A DNA stretch of 64,000 nt from Balanoglossus misakiensis. Its lineage: Eukaryota; Hemichordata. The notes under the pieces were generated by a model that did not search any database, was not told the origin of the DNA, and was given only the letters and a program-made list of their open reading frames with translations. The translations under genes were made by a program, and so were the position numbers. Below are positions 29,155 to 42,198 of the stretch, in pieces; position 1 is the stretch's first letter; each line of letters opens with the position of its first letter. Location: positions 1,240,001-1,304,000 of the forward strand of contig CM082597.2 in NCBI GenBank assembly GCA_040954595.2. Direction: 5' to 3'.

Positions 29155-29308
29155 TTAAGGTAGTATGCACCTCGAAATTCAATGATTTTTATGAACATAA
29201 ATGGTGGTGAACACCATCTGGTTTTCTTTGTTTTTGAAAAAACGAATCCTCACACACTGTAATAGTAAAGAATGCAATGACTTGTCCCTGAGGTGCATAC
29301 TACCTTAA
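29155..29308. mobile_element. TTAA-flanked MITE with perfect 19-bp terminal inverted repeats
   Basis: The element begins TTAAGGTAGTATGCACCTC and ends with its exact reverse complement. If the outermost TTAA is the target-site duplication, the terminal repeat is the 15-bp GGTAGTATGCACCTC, a layout used by piggyBac-type transposases. The 154-bp interior is non-coding and holds a short TGGTG...CACCA hairpin. Perfect ends suggest recent insertion. The superfamily assignment is inferred from the TTAA only. Confidence 0.75.
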
Positions 29309-32300
29309 TGAAATAATTGTATAACCCCAAAATTTATTTGAATTTTCTGTGTTCTGTTATACACAAGTTAATTTTAAAATTGTTACCAAGTTTAACATCA
29401 TTTATTAATACATGTACTGGAAATCTGAAACATTTTCAAAACTGAGAAAAACACTGGATATTGACAATATGCACTGGAAGACAAAGAGGTTAGAACAATG
29501 AAATCATTTCGCATCTCCACGTGTGCACTAGCTGATGATGCTGGCTTTAACAGTCAAGTCACTAGAGGCGCTACGAGACATCTGGGAATACACATTACCA
29601 TCAGCAGTGATAATACCCGCACTGATCTGTAAGAGCTGTATCGATTTAGGTGTCATTTGTTATCAAAGCAGGGTTTTCCCAGAATCAACTATAGAGCGTT
29701 CTTTGTTTTTTTTTCGAGGGAATGGTTGAAGGGAATTTCTATTTAATCATCTCTGTATTTTTCGCTAAAGGAAAACTTTGTATCTGGCATGCATGAATAT
29801 TATTTTCTGTGCTTTCATTTTATTTGTACATGGAAGTTTATTTTTGTTGGATCTGGGCAACAGTCACAGAACATAACAGTGCAGTACAAAAGATTAATGG
29901 AAGATTCTACCGAAGTCCCCAAATTCACAAAAACCATAGAACATCATCAAATGACACTGTAAAAACTCTTTGCCAGGAAGTTGAGGGCAGCATTCAGAAA
30001 TCATATCTTCATCTCTCTGAAAGCAATCAGTCCATTTATTTAACACAGATATGAATTCATGTGGCATACACACAGCATTCCATCATCAGCAAAATTCTAA
30101 TGCAATTTTCACATCACCATGTTTAATCTGCCACTAAGGTCCCAACTCAACCCACGCTTTTTTATCCTCCTGTCAAATCCTCTTACATTGCCAAGGCAAC
30201 CCACTCTAAGTCCTCTTTTGTAACCATGGAAACAATGATCTTTTTCCATCTATCCGTTTCTTGATGGTTTCTTCAATAACAGGTGGAAGACCTTTATGGA
30301 GACACAGCTGACCTCTTATTGGCTGGTTACTTAATTATCACAACAAAAGAAGCTGAGGCAAAACTAATGTTTTGCTAACTGAATTTTTTAAAATTATGAT
30401 TGGCAGCTACAGTTCACACAGGATGTGCAAGATATTTATAGATCAACATTGACAACATCCGCACTCGTGTATTCTACAGGGACTCTGCAAAATATGTTTC
30501 TTTTGTACGTGTAATTGACAGCTACACTCATCACTTTGCCCAACAAACCCTCCAGTGAACTCATTTCCTGTCATCTTTTTCATAATTGTCAACGGCACAG
30601 AACAGATTGCAAGCCCATTTCAATTAGCCAACACTGAGCTAACCCAATGTTAACATCAGTGTTGCAATGATGCTAGCATTGTGCTGGCATGGGCAACATC
30701 CTGTGCTGTTGTTTATGTAGATGCAAGTACCGGGTACATGCAATTCTATTGGATTCTGTCCAATTGTTTTTAATGTCACGTTTGTTGTTGCTGTCATCAT
30801 CATTGTTTGATGCAAGCTGCATAGCATTCGATGGAACAGATGTCATACTAAAGGGTTCACATGGACATAAAGTTCCAGTGCTCCCCCCAAACTTATCCAA
30901 AATGCAGCAAATGGTGCATTCAAGCATGTAGTCCAATGTCATTATCAATGTCGGATGCAAGTACAATCAGAGATGACGCGAGGGACATGATAATGGCCAA
31001 GATGCAGCTGAGACCCAGTTCTATGAGGGACTGCTAGTGCTAGTTAAGCTTTCCATCATTCAAAACAAATCTAGCAAAATTAACACCAATTCACACTTAC
31101 CTTATTCTAATAATCAGCTATTATTCCTTATATACAGCAATTGAAAAAATATATCCAATTTTCCCTCAGCACATTGACTTCAGATCAATTCCTCTGTTTC
31201 TCTGTTCATATATAACCTGTAATAATGTTGGAAACAAAGAAAAATATGAATATTGATGAAATATGAATTATGCATGAACTTGTACTCCCAAACTGGTGAT
31301 TTTCAGATTAGCAAAGTACCGAAAGAACTCATTTCATTCGGCAAAGTAAACACTACACAGCATAATATACAGCCTCCCTAAAAGGGTCAGGCTTACGTAC
31401 AGTTCCTTGCAAACAGTAACATTTTGTAGTCACCTTGACATTGACCCAGATTAAATTCAGCTCTTCTGATAAGCCTAGACCTTGACTTGGCAAAAAATAA
31501 CTTAAGGATCCTTGTCACAGAACATTTACAATTTTACTACATGCCTCTCTAACCTGACATTTTTGCATTATTTTCAGGATTTTGCTTTCAAACTTAGAAG
31601 TTTTTTATCATTAAAAATATGCCAAAAGTGGCAGTTCATTAATGCATTTGCTGGTCAGAAAGATAAAACCTTCTTTTTAACTTGGCAATCACAAAAAATT
31701 GAAAACATTGCAACTATACAGGAACTTCTTACTTCTGTTTATCTCTTTCCCTTCACGTCATTCCTACATCTCTGTTTGCTCAGTAAGTCCCTAAATGTAC
31801 TGCTATTGTTTATGAGGTAGACTGGCGTACAATCCAAGTTGAGCTTATTGACACGGTGAAAAGACACAGTATTGAGACTCACACATTTGTAATTCAATGA
31901 GAAAGTGGGCTGCTAGGTCTTCATCAAATCACATTGTCTATCCAACGCCGCTCACAGTCGCACAAGACATCAAAGTATCCACCGACAATTGTCGCAAGAC
32001 GTTCAATCACGAGGACACCTTTGATATCCGGCGAAAATACGTACCAACTTACGAGTCACCCGAACACAGAACTAAGACCAAGCTTACTTCTGGCGTTTTT
32101 GATTTTTCGGAATTTTAAAACCAAACCGATACAGTTGCATTATAAATCTGGGAGAGTCTAGAGGTTTACTCATATGAGAGAGATTTGCATGGGACACCCT
32201 GAGAAAAAAGCTAGCCACTACCTTACGGCAAGACTTACGCACATAAAGCGCCTGGCCTCCAATGGTTTGCCACACACAAAATCTTCTGTGTATTTCCAAG

Positions 32301-35300
32301 GCAAGACTATGCCAAGCGGCTTACAAGAGAAAAAAGAAGGTGTAGAAACACAAAACAGAAGAGATTTATAGACTTCAGACCTAGGGGTATCAGACAGTTC
32401 AATTCAATTCTGTACTGGGACTCCCACGTCTGAGACGAAGAGAGAAAAAAAAAACATTCTGGTTCTCATCCCGATTATGATTTCAGAGGTGATACAGTGT
32501 CATGAAGTTTTTTCTACAAATGTAGCCATATATACTTATTTTTGTATATTGTTTATTTCAGGCCATATGCCCATACTGTAAATTAATACACAAACACAGA
32601 AACAAATCCATAAGAAAGAGATAAAAAAAAAAACATAATAGTCTCACAATGTTTCCAGAATGTTGATTGAAAGTAAGAGTCACATATTCTTGTACTCACG
32701 GTGTTCAAAATTGCACGTTCGCAACCCCGAATATCGCATCTGAGGCCATCAACCGTGCACGGTACAGTGAGAGGTTGCAATCACTATGCACTAGGATTAA
32801 CTGGTGTACGATCAATCGAGGATTTCCATCTATAGACTCACAATTGCTTATTTCAGTATTTAGCTGTGGACAGACGAAATAAGTGAGTGTGATATACTCC
32901 TCGGAAGTTCTGAGTCTGTCATCTGAGTTGTTTATACCTCCGTGAGTGAGAAAGTCACCATCTGAAGTTTTAAGTACATTAAGAGCGATGTCTTCTCCTC
33001 ATGAGTAAAGGAAATCAACACGGGTAATGCCAACAGGTTAAACTTGAGATGTCCTTTCCTGTGTAGTGTGCAATATTTAATTGATGGACAAGATGGTCGC
33101 CATGGTAACCCTCACTGGATGCTGCTGGTAGCCATGGCGACTGATTAGGTCGTCGAAGAGGATGATGTTTGTGGCATATCTGGCAGGTTATGTAATGAGT
33201 TCTGGTTTATTTCTTAACGGATGACAATAGTTCATTTGCGTGATGAAACCGGAGATTGGGGCAACCTTGTGTACTTTGAGATTTCAATAAGAACAGCCTC
33301 TTACACTAGGTGTTTGACCTATTCATTTATTTACTACCTGTAGCATTTCCAGTATCTTTGATTGAAAACTCAATACACGTACAGTAAGCTGCAAAGCCTG
33401 TTCGCGTATATAGCATGAATGTCTGATTTTTCCTATTTTCATCAAAAACTGAGTATAATCATCAACAATTTCTGATGTTCCTCTGGACTGACAAGCCCAT
33501 CATCTCTCCATTTCATCTTCTGATCTAGTCAACATCTTTCCTTGCATTGATGACAAACGCACAAACAATTAGACACAATTGAGCTAATTTTTTCCACTGA
33601 TTTAATTTCAATCCCGGCTTATCTCTGGTTGAAAAGCCATTCCGTGAACGCAATTCCCTTCGCATTCAGAATATCAACAATCTGCGAAATCAACAAGAGA
33701 CTTGAGAGACCAGTCTCTGATTTAGAGATCTATTGATTCTATTCAACTAATTTAACCATTTCTCTGAACATTATTGTGGTTTGAGAATGATTCTTAGCAA
33801 CAATCTCTTCTCTGCATCCTTTGAAATTATATCCACTTGGGTGAATTTCTTAATTAGTTTCTCGCCTGAGATTTTAATGACAAAAACATCCGCAAGACTT
33901 CGTTTCAGTTTAAAAGATTCAATAACATGCAGTCTGAGACTAGATTAGGTGGGACCATGTCACTCTGATTCACTTTCATGGTTTCCATCATTCACTGCAT
34001 GAAGAAATACTGTGAGTTCTGATTGTGCCATAACTGTGAACAAAGAGCATTATGGGTAATTCACTGGTTGTTTACGATGGTTTAGAGGTCACCTACCCCT
34101 GGATATTTGCATGTAATTTACATTCATAATTAGACAATTAGGGTGGTCATGTTTGTTTGCCAGTGCATGTTGGTCATTGGTAGTTGTGCCCCATTCACCT
34201 TTAACAAGCAGGTTGCGTACATCAACAAGCATTGCTCAATAGCGTTTAATGAAAGAAAGTCGGCCTGATTTATTAGTATAGTATGAAGGCTCGCGATTGC
34301 ACGCCTCATTCACTGGCTCAAAATTACAGGGTTGGGAGTCTTGTACATGTGTAATAAGGTGCCAAACTATTTGGTATTCAATCAACACCTTTTTAGAGGT
34401 GGACAATTGTTTCCTTTGCAGAAGTCAAAGCAGGAATGCAGACGGAAAAGTTGCCTTTCAAAAGCTGGTGTTGTCAGTAATTATCGGTGAAATTACCAAG
34501 ATGATTAAAGTCGTTAAAGTTTATGGAAGTTTCAAAACAACAATTTATAAGTTGTGATAGATGTAAACAATATCATGAACAGATTTCAGCTTTGGTTCTA
34601 CTTTCATTCAGATTTTCCATACTCCTTATGCTTATTCCTCCCTCGGCTGTTTACGACAACACTTAACATGCCGTTTGGTACACTGGAGAAAGGAAAGAAT
34701 TTCCATGGAGAATAAGAATAGCCGGAATTGGTCTTGACTGGTGGCAAATTACAGAGATCCGGTAATTCCACATGTGCTTCGTGGGCGATCTGACATGTCT
34801 CAGAAAGTGTAATTACGCTCTTTAACAACTCTGAAAGAAATCTCGGAGAGAACTTAATGGTGATGATAATTATTTTGATGGTTTAGATGAGTTGTTAAAA
34901 TGGTATACATGGATCTGTGTAAACAAGTGTGGCCTGTGTGACAGGCTGTGAAGGGCAGTTTCTGTAACTTTCAACTTCAAGACCACTTTGTTGCCATGAA
35001 CCTGGGAATATCCAAATAAGGGAAATTAAGTTTGTTCAGATTTAACATTTAATTTTAGTTTCTTTCGATAAATTGTGTTCTGCGTTAATAGGCCACTTTT
35101 CAGTTACTTAAAAACAATTTTTGCTGTTTTCGAGAGAAAAATAAATCTCAGAAGTCCACTGTGGCTCAAGGACAATCTTTACCAGCGCCACCATTCATTG
35201 TGTGCATGCGTAATGAACGATTGTGATACATGCATTTTCGGTAAATGCATGAAAAACAAACATGGCAACTTCACCGCCACCTCTCTGCACAAACAGCCCC

Positions 35301-36587
35301 AATCCACACGGCCTAAACAACAATACACAGAACGCTACCTGTTTCTTAGTCCTTCAAGCCAATATTTCTAATTAGAGGCGTTTAATTCCTATTTAAACAG
35401 CCTGAATTTTTGGCTGTGGGTTATACCGTTGCTGGCAGGGAAGTATGGTAGCTAATTAGAAACAAATTACAATGGTGGGCTTGATGTATTCTTTGCGAGT
35501 TTATTCGGCCTAATAACCACATTGTCAGCAATGTGTGATGTATATATGCATGTTAAAAACACTATTGTCTTATTTTCTTTTGAGGACTACTTTTTCAGAT
35601 ACTCCTTGAAAACATCTTGAGAACGTGACGCGAAATCAGAAATATTTAAGGCTTATCTTTTACAGAGATGTGACTGTAGTTACTGTAGTTAGTTAACTAG
35701 CTTTTTGAAGTATCAGATTTCCTCATTTCTGTAGTAAACTGTTGAAAATTCATTTGACAAAATGTCAAGTAACATTCAAATTATAAATATTTTGTTTCAA
35801 TAATTCAAGCTACTTTTAAAAGCCTTGATAGACCCTTTTTGTCAAAACTGGAAATGTCTTCTGGTAAACATGATGTAAATGTACATGTAATACTAGATGC
35901 GTGACCATTTTTACCCATCCTCCCTCTACCAGGTGCGATATGATTGAACTGACCAAAGAAAACAATAAGAACCTTCTATTTTACACACAAAATAGGGGTG
36001 TTGAAGCAAAACAGAGTTAGAAATAACACAGTGTTCCAATTGTGTACAAGTTGATGTTTTTCACAAGGATAATGACTCACTATTGTAGTAGAATTTAAAT
36101 TTCAGGAAAAAGGTTCCCATAAAAACAATGCTGCCATGAAAGACCCACCACAAACTGTCACGTTTTAAGAAAACAACTTAAAATACTTGAAATGCCGAAA
36201 TGTTAATGACTTCATCCTTTATGCATCTTCTTTGTTTTTATCTTGTCATGTGTGTTACAGACCTCCGTGGATGTGACAGTGACCATAATGAACCAGATCT
36301 CTCTAAACAAATCTCTAATCAAAATACTATTCTCACGATTCTGTTTTCTGTTGTTGAAGTCTCAAGCTTCTAAATGTAGCTCAGACCTGCCATCCTGTTA
36401 TTTCTTCATCCCACATAATGACTCAAGCAAAATGATGGATACATTGTACATCTCTGCACCAGATTTCACTCAGATTGAGTCGAAATGCAGCCAAGGTTGT
36501 TTGAGTGGTTGTATGTATTTCTTCATTTATGTAAGACTTTTTGCAAAAAGGTGCTAAAAGTTCCAAAAGGTCCGATGAGGCCAGGCT
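29309..36587. other. No supported gene; candidate regulatory motifs
   Basis: X-box-like sites occur at 30187-30200 and 30220-30233, and a facing pair at 33096-33141. The region 33540-34160 is rich in homeodomain cores and includes an ATTTGCAT octamer at 34105-34112 followed by AATTAGACAATTAG. The plus frame 31897-32115 is protein-like but isolated. No exon chain could be supported. Confidence 0.45.
33096..33141. promoter_or_regulatory. Inverted pair of X-box-like (RFX) sites
   Basis: GTCGCCATGGTAAC (33096-33109) and GTAGCCATGGCGAC (33128-33141) each fit the RFX palindrome. Together they form a longer imperfect inverted repeat (13 of 15 positions) with a 16-nt loop. A repeat-derived hairpin is an alternative explanation. 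Confidence 0.4.
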
Positions 36588-36678
36588 TAACCCTTTCACT
36601 ACCATGGTTTGACCCAAACCTGCTGTTTTCTATGGTAAAGTTGGACCTCGAAAGAGGGAACTGGGGGTGAAAGGGTTA
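36588..36678 (+). mobile_element. MITE family 1 copy, most intact (TTAA / CCCTTTCACC ends)
   Basis: This 91-bp element sits between TTAA motifs: it starts TTAACCCTTTCACTACC and ends GGGGGTGAAAGGGTTAA. The terminal inverted repeat is about CCCTTTCACC. The interior contains CCATGGTTTGACCC and TATGGTAAAGTTGGACC. Three dispersed copies in 20 kb of one window imply a high genomic copy number. TTAA flanks suggest piggyBac-like mobilisation. Confidence 0.8.
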
Positions 36679-36988
36679 AGACTGATAGCTGCAGGAATCA
36701 CCACAAAGTCAAATGCGGTGTTGGCTTTCCACGTCAGTGATTTCTAAACGAACACCAGGAAACTCGACACCAGTGATACACACAGCTGAACAATCAGAAA
36801 GTCAGAACACCTGCATTGCATAGACATGACAATGTCACCGAAGGATTGGATTGATGTTGGTCTGACCCGACATGTGACCTTCGTCCATCAGGAATGGGGG
36901 TAGATCCTTTAGACACAGTATCAATTTCATGGTCAAATCCACAGTCGCTTGGGGTACAGTCAAACATATCTAAATCAAACTATCTAAT

Positions 36989-37067
36989 CTGGAAACCTGT
37001 CTATACGAAACACCCTTTTTTGTCCCTTTGACTTGGAACCACAATTGTTAAAAGAACCTCTATAAAC
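36989..37067 (+). mobile_element. MITE family 2 fragment (pogo/Tigger-like)
   Basis: Begins CTGGAAACCTGTCTATAC and runs through GTCCCTTTGACTTGGAACC to TTAAAAGAACCTCTATAAAC, matching the first half of the copies at 40199 and 42546. The second half is missing, so it is a truncated copy. Confidence 0.65.
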
Positions 37068-40000
37068 TGGAATTATGTCAGAGCAGAACTGCTTATGGAG
37101 TGCTTTTGTCAGTTGTTGCCGGAAGTAGTAAATAATATTGGCTTCACGTTTGTTGTGAAATATTTAGTGTTCCTTTTCCTGCATTCAGCTGCTTCTGCTT
37201 TCTGTTAAAACTACTCGGCTACGAACCACGTTTAGAGAATTCTGACTACCATAATGTTTTCAGCTGAGAGACAGTAACAAACACCAGCAGCCCCATACAA
37301 TGTCACAACCATAGCATTCCCCTCCACACTTTTTGTTGACTGAACTGATTAGCTGTTTACCATGACCAACACACGGCCTTTCACGAATATTCATTGACAG
37401 ACCAACGCAAAATTCCATGGCTACTCGACTACTGTAACTCATAGTGTACATAACTCACAAACTTCAACAGGTGAGTGGGCGAAGCGAGGCTATGAACTGA
37501 ACTTTAAACTTTTCGTGAGTTGGTGGTAACGTGTTATGCAAAGGAACCCTATTGTTAGTTTAGATGACAGTTACTTGTAACAAAAACAGCGAGAATCAAA
37601 ACAGAGCTACCCTAGTAAACTTGAACCAATTGAACAGATCATGGCAAGGAACTTCAAAATACAACCGAACAGACATACCTGGCGAACAAGTGCAGGGCAT
37701 GAACTCGACACAGGGGATTCGGAGACGGTAGATTCTGGAAAATCAGCAAGAGTCGAGGGAAACAACTGGACGACACATGTGACAGTGTTGGCCAGTAATA
37801 CTGTATACCGGCTTTCTCCGCACACTCTTACAGTAATTCACTGCAAAGGGCTTAACTGGCACACGGACAATAGCATTGAAAAGTCTAATCACCAACAGAA
37901 TGAATACCCGTGACAAAAGAGCCATTCAAATCCCTTTTCTGCCATCACTCGCTGCTTCACTGCCAGATCTTCAAAGAAACTCAGAAGAAATCTTACAGCG
38001 TCCAAATAATCCGCGTTTTCTGATCCGCTCATTGTCATGACAACCTGTAATCTCTGTATTGATGCAAAAACAGTTGCTATGAAGAGACAGTTTAAAGAAG
38101 ATCCTAGTTTTGTTTGTTTTCTATTTATCTGGTCTTTTGTGTACTGGTTGGCGAACTTTTTACTGTGTGTTGTTTGTTTTTAATTCAGTGAAGAGTTGAC
38201 GAAATTCAATTAAACGTGTCTACTGGGCAAACTTCATCTTCTCCTAAATTCCATGCTTTCCTCCCCTGAAATGATCAAACAGTGGAATTCTCCAAAGGAA
38301 AACCATGTATGGACTGAACCACTGTATGTCAAAACAGGGATACATGCTGGTATTATTTTTAGGAGAATTTTTACACTTATAATCAACATGAGAGATGGTT
38401 TGGAAAGTTATAGTGAATCAACAAACACAGACAATCTGTTTGCACATGTAACAGAAATTTGTTTTCTAATTATGTGGATTTTAATCTTTATCTCTACTAT
38501 GTAAGGCATTAAAAATTTTAGCTTTTCTCTTACTTTGCACTGTTCCATTGATAATCTGAGTATTGTAAACTCAAATAAACTGAAATTCAGTTTATACACT
38601 TTGGGGATGTGAATTAGCCCTTGAAGTATTAAGATGACTACAAAAATACTTTCACAGGTACCGGTACTTCTCGAGGTTCATCCAGTAGGGTGCAAAACAA
38701 CATTTCTACCATTGTTTTTATTACTAGGGTGACATAACTTGTTGATCACATGTTACAATAGCTTCAGCTACACTTCTTACTAAGTACTTCACACGTTTCT
38801 GAACATCATCAATGGTACTGCCAGTCTCAAGTAGTTCGGCCTTCTGTTTTTCAATCAGAATACAAAAACGTGTCGCATACTAAACGACCAACCACCCTGA
38901 AAATCAAGTCATCTAACAAAAACACATTTATGCCAAACATGGACAATCAGATTTAGCAATTGTAAATAATACATTCCATTTCTGCAATTATTCTCAAACA
39001 TTTCAGCACTGATTACGTCTTTGGAAATTGATTTTTGAGTTGAAGCAAATTTCTAACCATCTTTGCTGACTTTGTTTTCCTTCTCACCACTATGTGAAAA
39101 ACACATCTGGCAAAATGCACTCAGGACAGTTTTAATTGATTTTTACACCCGACCAAACCACTTTTGGTAAAACGGGTTAAACTGCATGCACGGTGTATGG
39201 TGGAAGAACCAAGCACAACTCAACCACAGTGATTTCACTCAGTTTTGAATAATTCATTGTTGTTTTAATGTTGCATTGATCCTATCTTGGACAAAATGCA
39301 AATGGGCGTACTCGGGTCGCACTAAGAAACACAGAACATCCCACATCTGTCCAAATACACTCACTGCAAAGCGTGGTTGCTTCGTGAGTCTCCAACGCAC
39401 AGGTATTCCTCGGTTATATATCACTAGCAACCCATAGTTAAAACATCCCCTTCCCTTCCCCCTTCCTTCTATTCAAAGACACAAACAAACTCCATGTGTG
39501 GTCACAACAAAACAACATGGTTATTCGCTGACCCCCTGCTCTCCTTTCTATTCACGGCCACTCGTTTTTTTCGCGCAGGGGACGTGATTGACGTTTGTCA
39601 CTCTGTTTCTTTCATTCGCTCTCGTTCTATTAGGTTTCTTACAGAGACACCATCCTATTTCGTCCAAAGAAAAAAAGTTTTTTTAAAACGCCGGATCTTT
39701 TACATAATGTTTTCAGAAGGCCAACAAAAGCTGCTGGACTGTCACTCTACACGGCACTGGAGTCACGGAACACTACGCATTCAAAAGATTACTGACAATA
39801 GAGAAACGATATGGATCACTACAGTGCCGATAACCCGATTCCAATTCGTCTTTATTTACCGTGCAAAGTATTCTTCGCATGCATACCTGTCAAAACAAAC
39901 TACCAATTTGCCTCTACGATTAGCTATAAAATGATTCTTCCAGGAATGCTAATATTTTATAGTCCCAGTAAACACCTCTGTGTTGATGTTCTCCACAATG

Positions 40001-40198
40001 CGAGCAAACAGCTTACAGTTTCACTGTTATTGGCTAGAATATCAACCAGGTCACTGACCTATATACACTGGCTGTATACAAATACAAGCAACTGAGTTAC
40101 ATTGTATCCACTGTGGTTTATTGTGTAACTGATCCTAAGAACATTGTGTTGCGTTTCAAAGCACAATTCTGATCAGTACGCTCTAGTTTTTCCAGAAA
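37068..40198. other. No supported gene
   Basis: AT-rich unique sequence with a more CpG-containing patch near 39290-39620. A 146-codon plus frame at 39494-39934 has low-complexity, basic composition with no recognisable domain or splice structure. I do not call it a gene. Confidence 0.45.
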
Positions 40199-40354
40199 CA
40201 GTAAAACCTGTCTTAACCGAACACCAAATGGACTGAAGAAATTGTTCAGTTTGCAGACTGAGACGTGTTGAGTTTATAGAGGTTCTTTTAACATGTACCG
40301 GTAGTTCTTTGTGAAAGCAACAGGAAAAGGTGTTCGGTATAGACAGGTTTCCAG
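40199..40354 (-). mobile_element. MITE family 2 copy (pogo/Tigger-like)
   Basis: Plus-strand ends are CAGTAAAACCTGTCTTAACC and GGTATAGACAGGTTTCCAG. The interior holds the family's GAACAATTTCTTCAGTCCATTTGG block (here in reverse) and the reverse complement of TTAAAAGAACCTCTATAAAC. About 156 bp and no coding capacity. It is inverted relative to the copy at 42546. Confidence 0.75.
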
Positions 40355-41478
40355 ATGGAAAGTTAGGTTCATACATTAGTTTTAGATTTATAAAAAGGTC
40401 TGACATTTTCATTTGATGAATTGTATGTGCATGAATGAATCAATGAATGCATTGCTTGGCACACCATGAACCAATCAAACAAATTAATCTTGTTCGACAC
40501 AAGAGGGCAGACTGTATCGTTATCAGGGCAGTGGATTTAGCAAAAAGAAAAAGTATCACCACGTCTAGCCTCAAGAGGGCATCATACACCACTGCTGTAT
40601 TCGAACACTTTAATTTTTTTTTTAACACATAAGGAACATAGCTATATAACGCTTGCCTACTTCTCCAGTACTTTGGTTCTGTGTATACAAATCCTGACTT
40701 AAATAAAATAATAATCGTGAAAGGAAAGAGTGAATATATGCCTATGTTTTTCATGAAAATGTCCGAAAGTCAATATGAAGGAAGTCTGAAGCAGATGAGT
40801 TGAATTACTCGCCAAAGCAGACATAGCTAGACTCCTTCAGAGATCCTAGGTAGCTTACAGGTTCCCCTAATTGAATGTTCGGGTCATATACGCAATTTGA
40901 TATTTTCATCGGATCTTTATTCTAACAACCATTACCACAGACCACTGATAAGGCACTGCAAGACACTAGACTACGAGTAATCCACCCAGTGTGATCACAA
41001 AATCCATTAACCATTTTCACAGCAGTTGTCAACATTTTGGGGGATTTTCGACTCCCGCTGCACATACACCGAAATTGGTGAATGCTTGCACGCTTTTTCA
41101 TAGGAATTTCCAAAGTGGCCACAGAGCGAACTGATACAATGTTTTGAGAGCCATAGAGTCACCACCAAGCTGCGAGCTGGAGGATATACCCAAGATTTTA
41201 TTTCATCGTCCCCACAACAATAAACATTAGTGTCTGCCGAAACAGTTTGAATGCAGTACCCAGCTGCGACTGTTGATTTATGTTACATACATATGTTACA
41301 AGAGTCTATGACATCAAAACCGATATAAAGTGTTCTCCTTATCCAAGAGTCTTCTTACAACAAAATACAACAGTCTGATGGGACAGTTTTCTGTCCATAC
41401 AGATCGAAATTCCATTTCCAATTAGCTCAATACAAAGCTAATCTTTTTTATTTGTAGCTGGATATGGGCAGCCTGTTG

Positions 41479-41570
41479 TACCCTTTTACCACATTAATCT
41501 AGTCTAACCCATTTGTTTACTATGGTGTGAATGGACCAAGTTACATAGAAACAGGGGGAGAGGGGGTGAA
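41479..41570 (+). mobile_element. Decayed MITE family 1 copy (probable)
   Basis: The order TACCCTTTTACCACATT, CTAACCCATTTGTTTACTATGGT, GGACCAAG, then GGGGGAGAGGGGGTGAA matches family 1 in layout and length, with many substitutions. The terminal TTAA motifs are lost. Confidence 0.45.
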
Positions 41571-42137
41571 GTTTGAAAAGGGAACCATTCCATTCATGTC
41601 TGTCAATGTGTATGTATAAGCGGAGTATAGGAGTTTGTTTTCGTACTACGCGATAACCCAATCACCACAGCTCCAGATGTATACAGTCACGTGAAATACC
41701 AACGTAACGTCAAATATTCAATTAACTCCTGCTACTAATTGCATTCTGCAGTCAATGAGAACAAGCCAGATAACCCTGATAAGTCAGGGGTCAGAGAAAG
41801 GTCATAGGGCCACACCAGGTCAAAGTGATTAAACAGCTCTCCCAGTTAAAACCATGGGAATGAGATTAGAGTTTACTCCAGCATTCCTCTGGGAAATCAC
41901 AGAACCACTGGCTGGAATTTTCAATTTTAATTTTTTCCATCAGGAGACTGGCTTTGATTTCAGAATACACGCCAAAAAGAAAATCGATCCCTGTATAGTC
42001 GACATGGGCACTGGCCATTAAAGATACATATGCCAACACAAAATTGGTAAACAACATTTCCAATTGTTTTCAAATTAATTTCGCTGCAAGTGCACTGTGC
42101 TTTGTTGCAATATTGTCCATGTCAACTTACATAGGGA

Positions 42138-42198
42138 TCAACCATTATACACAGGGGGTTGACGGTTACGGGGTCAACCATTATACACAGGGGGTTGA
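42138..42198. repeat. Two tandem copies of a palindrome-ended 26-bp unit
   Basis: The unit TCAACCATTATACACAG plus GGGGTTGAC occurs at 42138-42163 and again, identical, at 42173-42198. Each copy is bounded by TCAACC and GGTTGA, so it is itself an inverted-repeat unit. Confidence 0.85.

Noticed and set aside
39494-39934. 146-codon plus-strand open frame
   Set aside because: Composition is irregular, no domain or signal peptide is recognisable, and no splice or promoter context supports it. Treated as chance.
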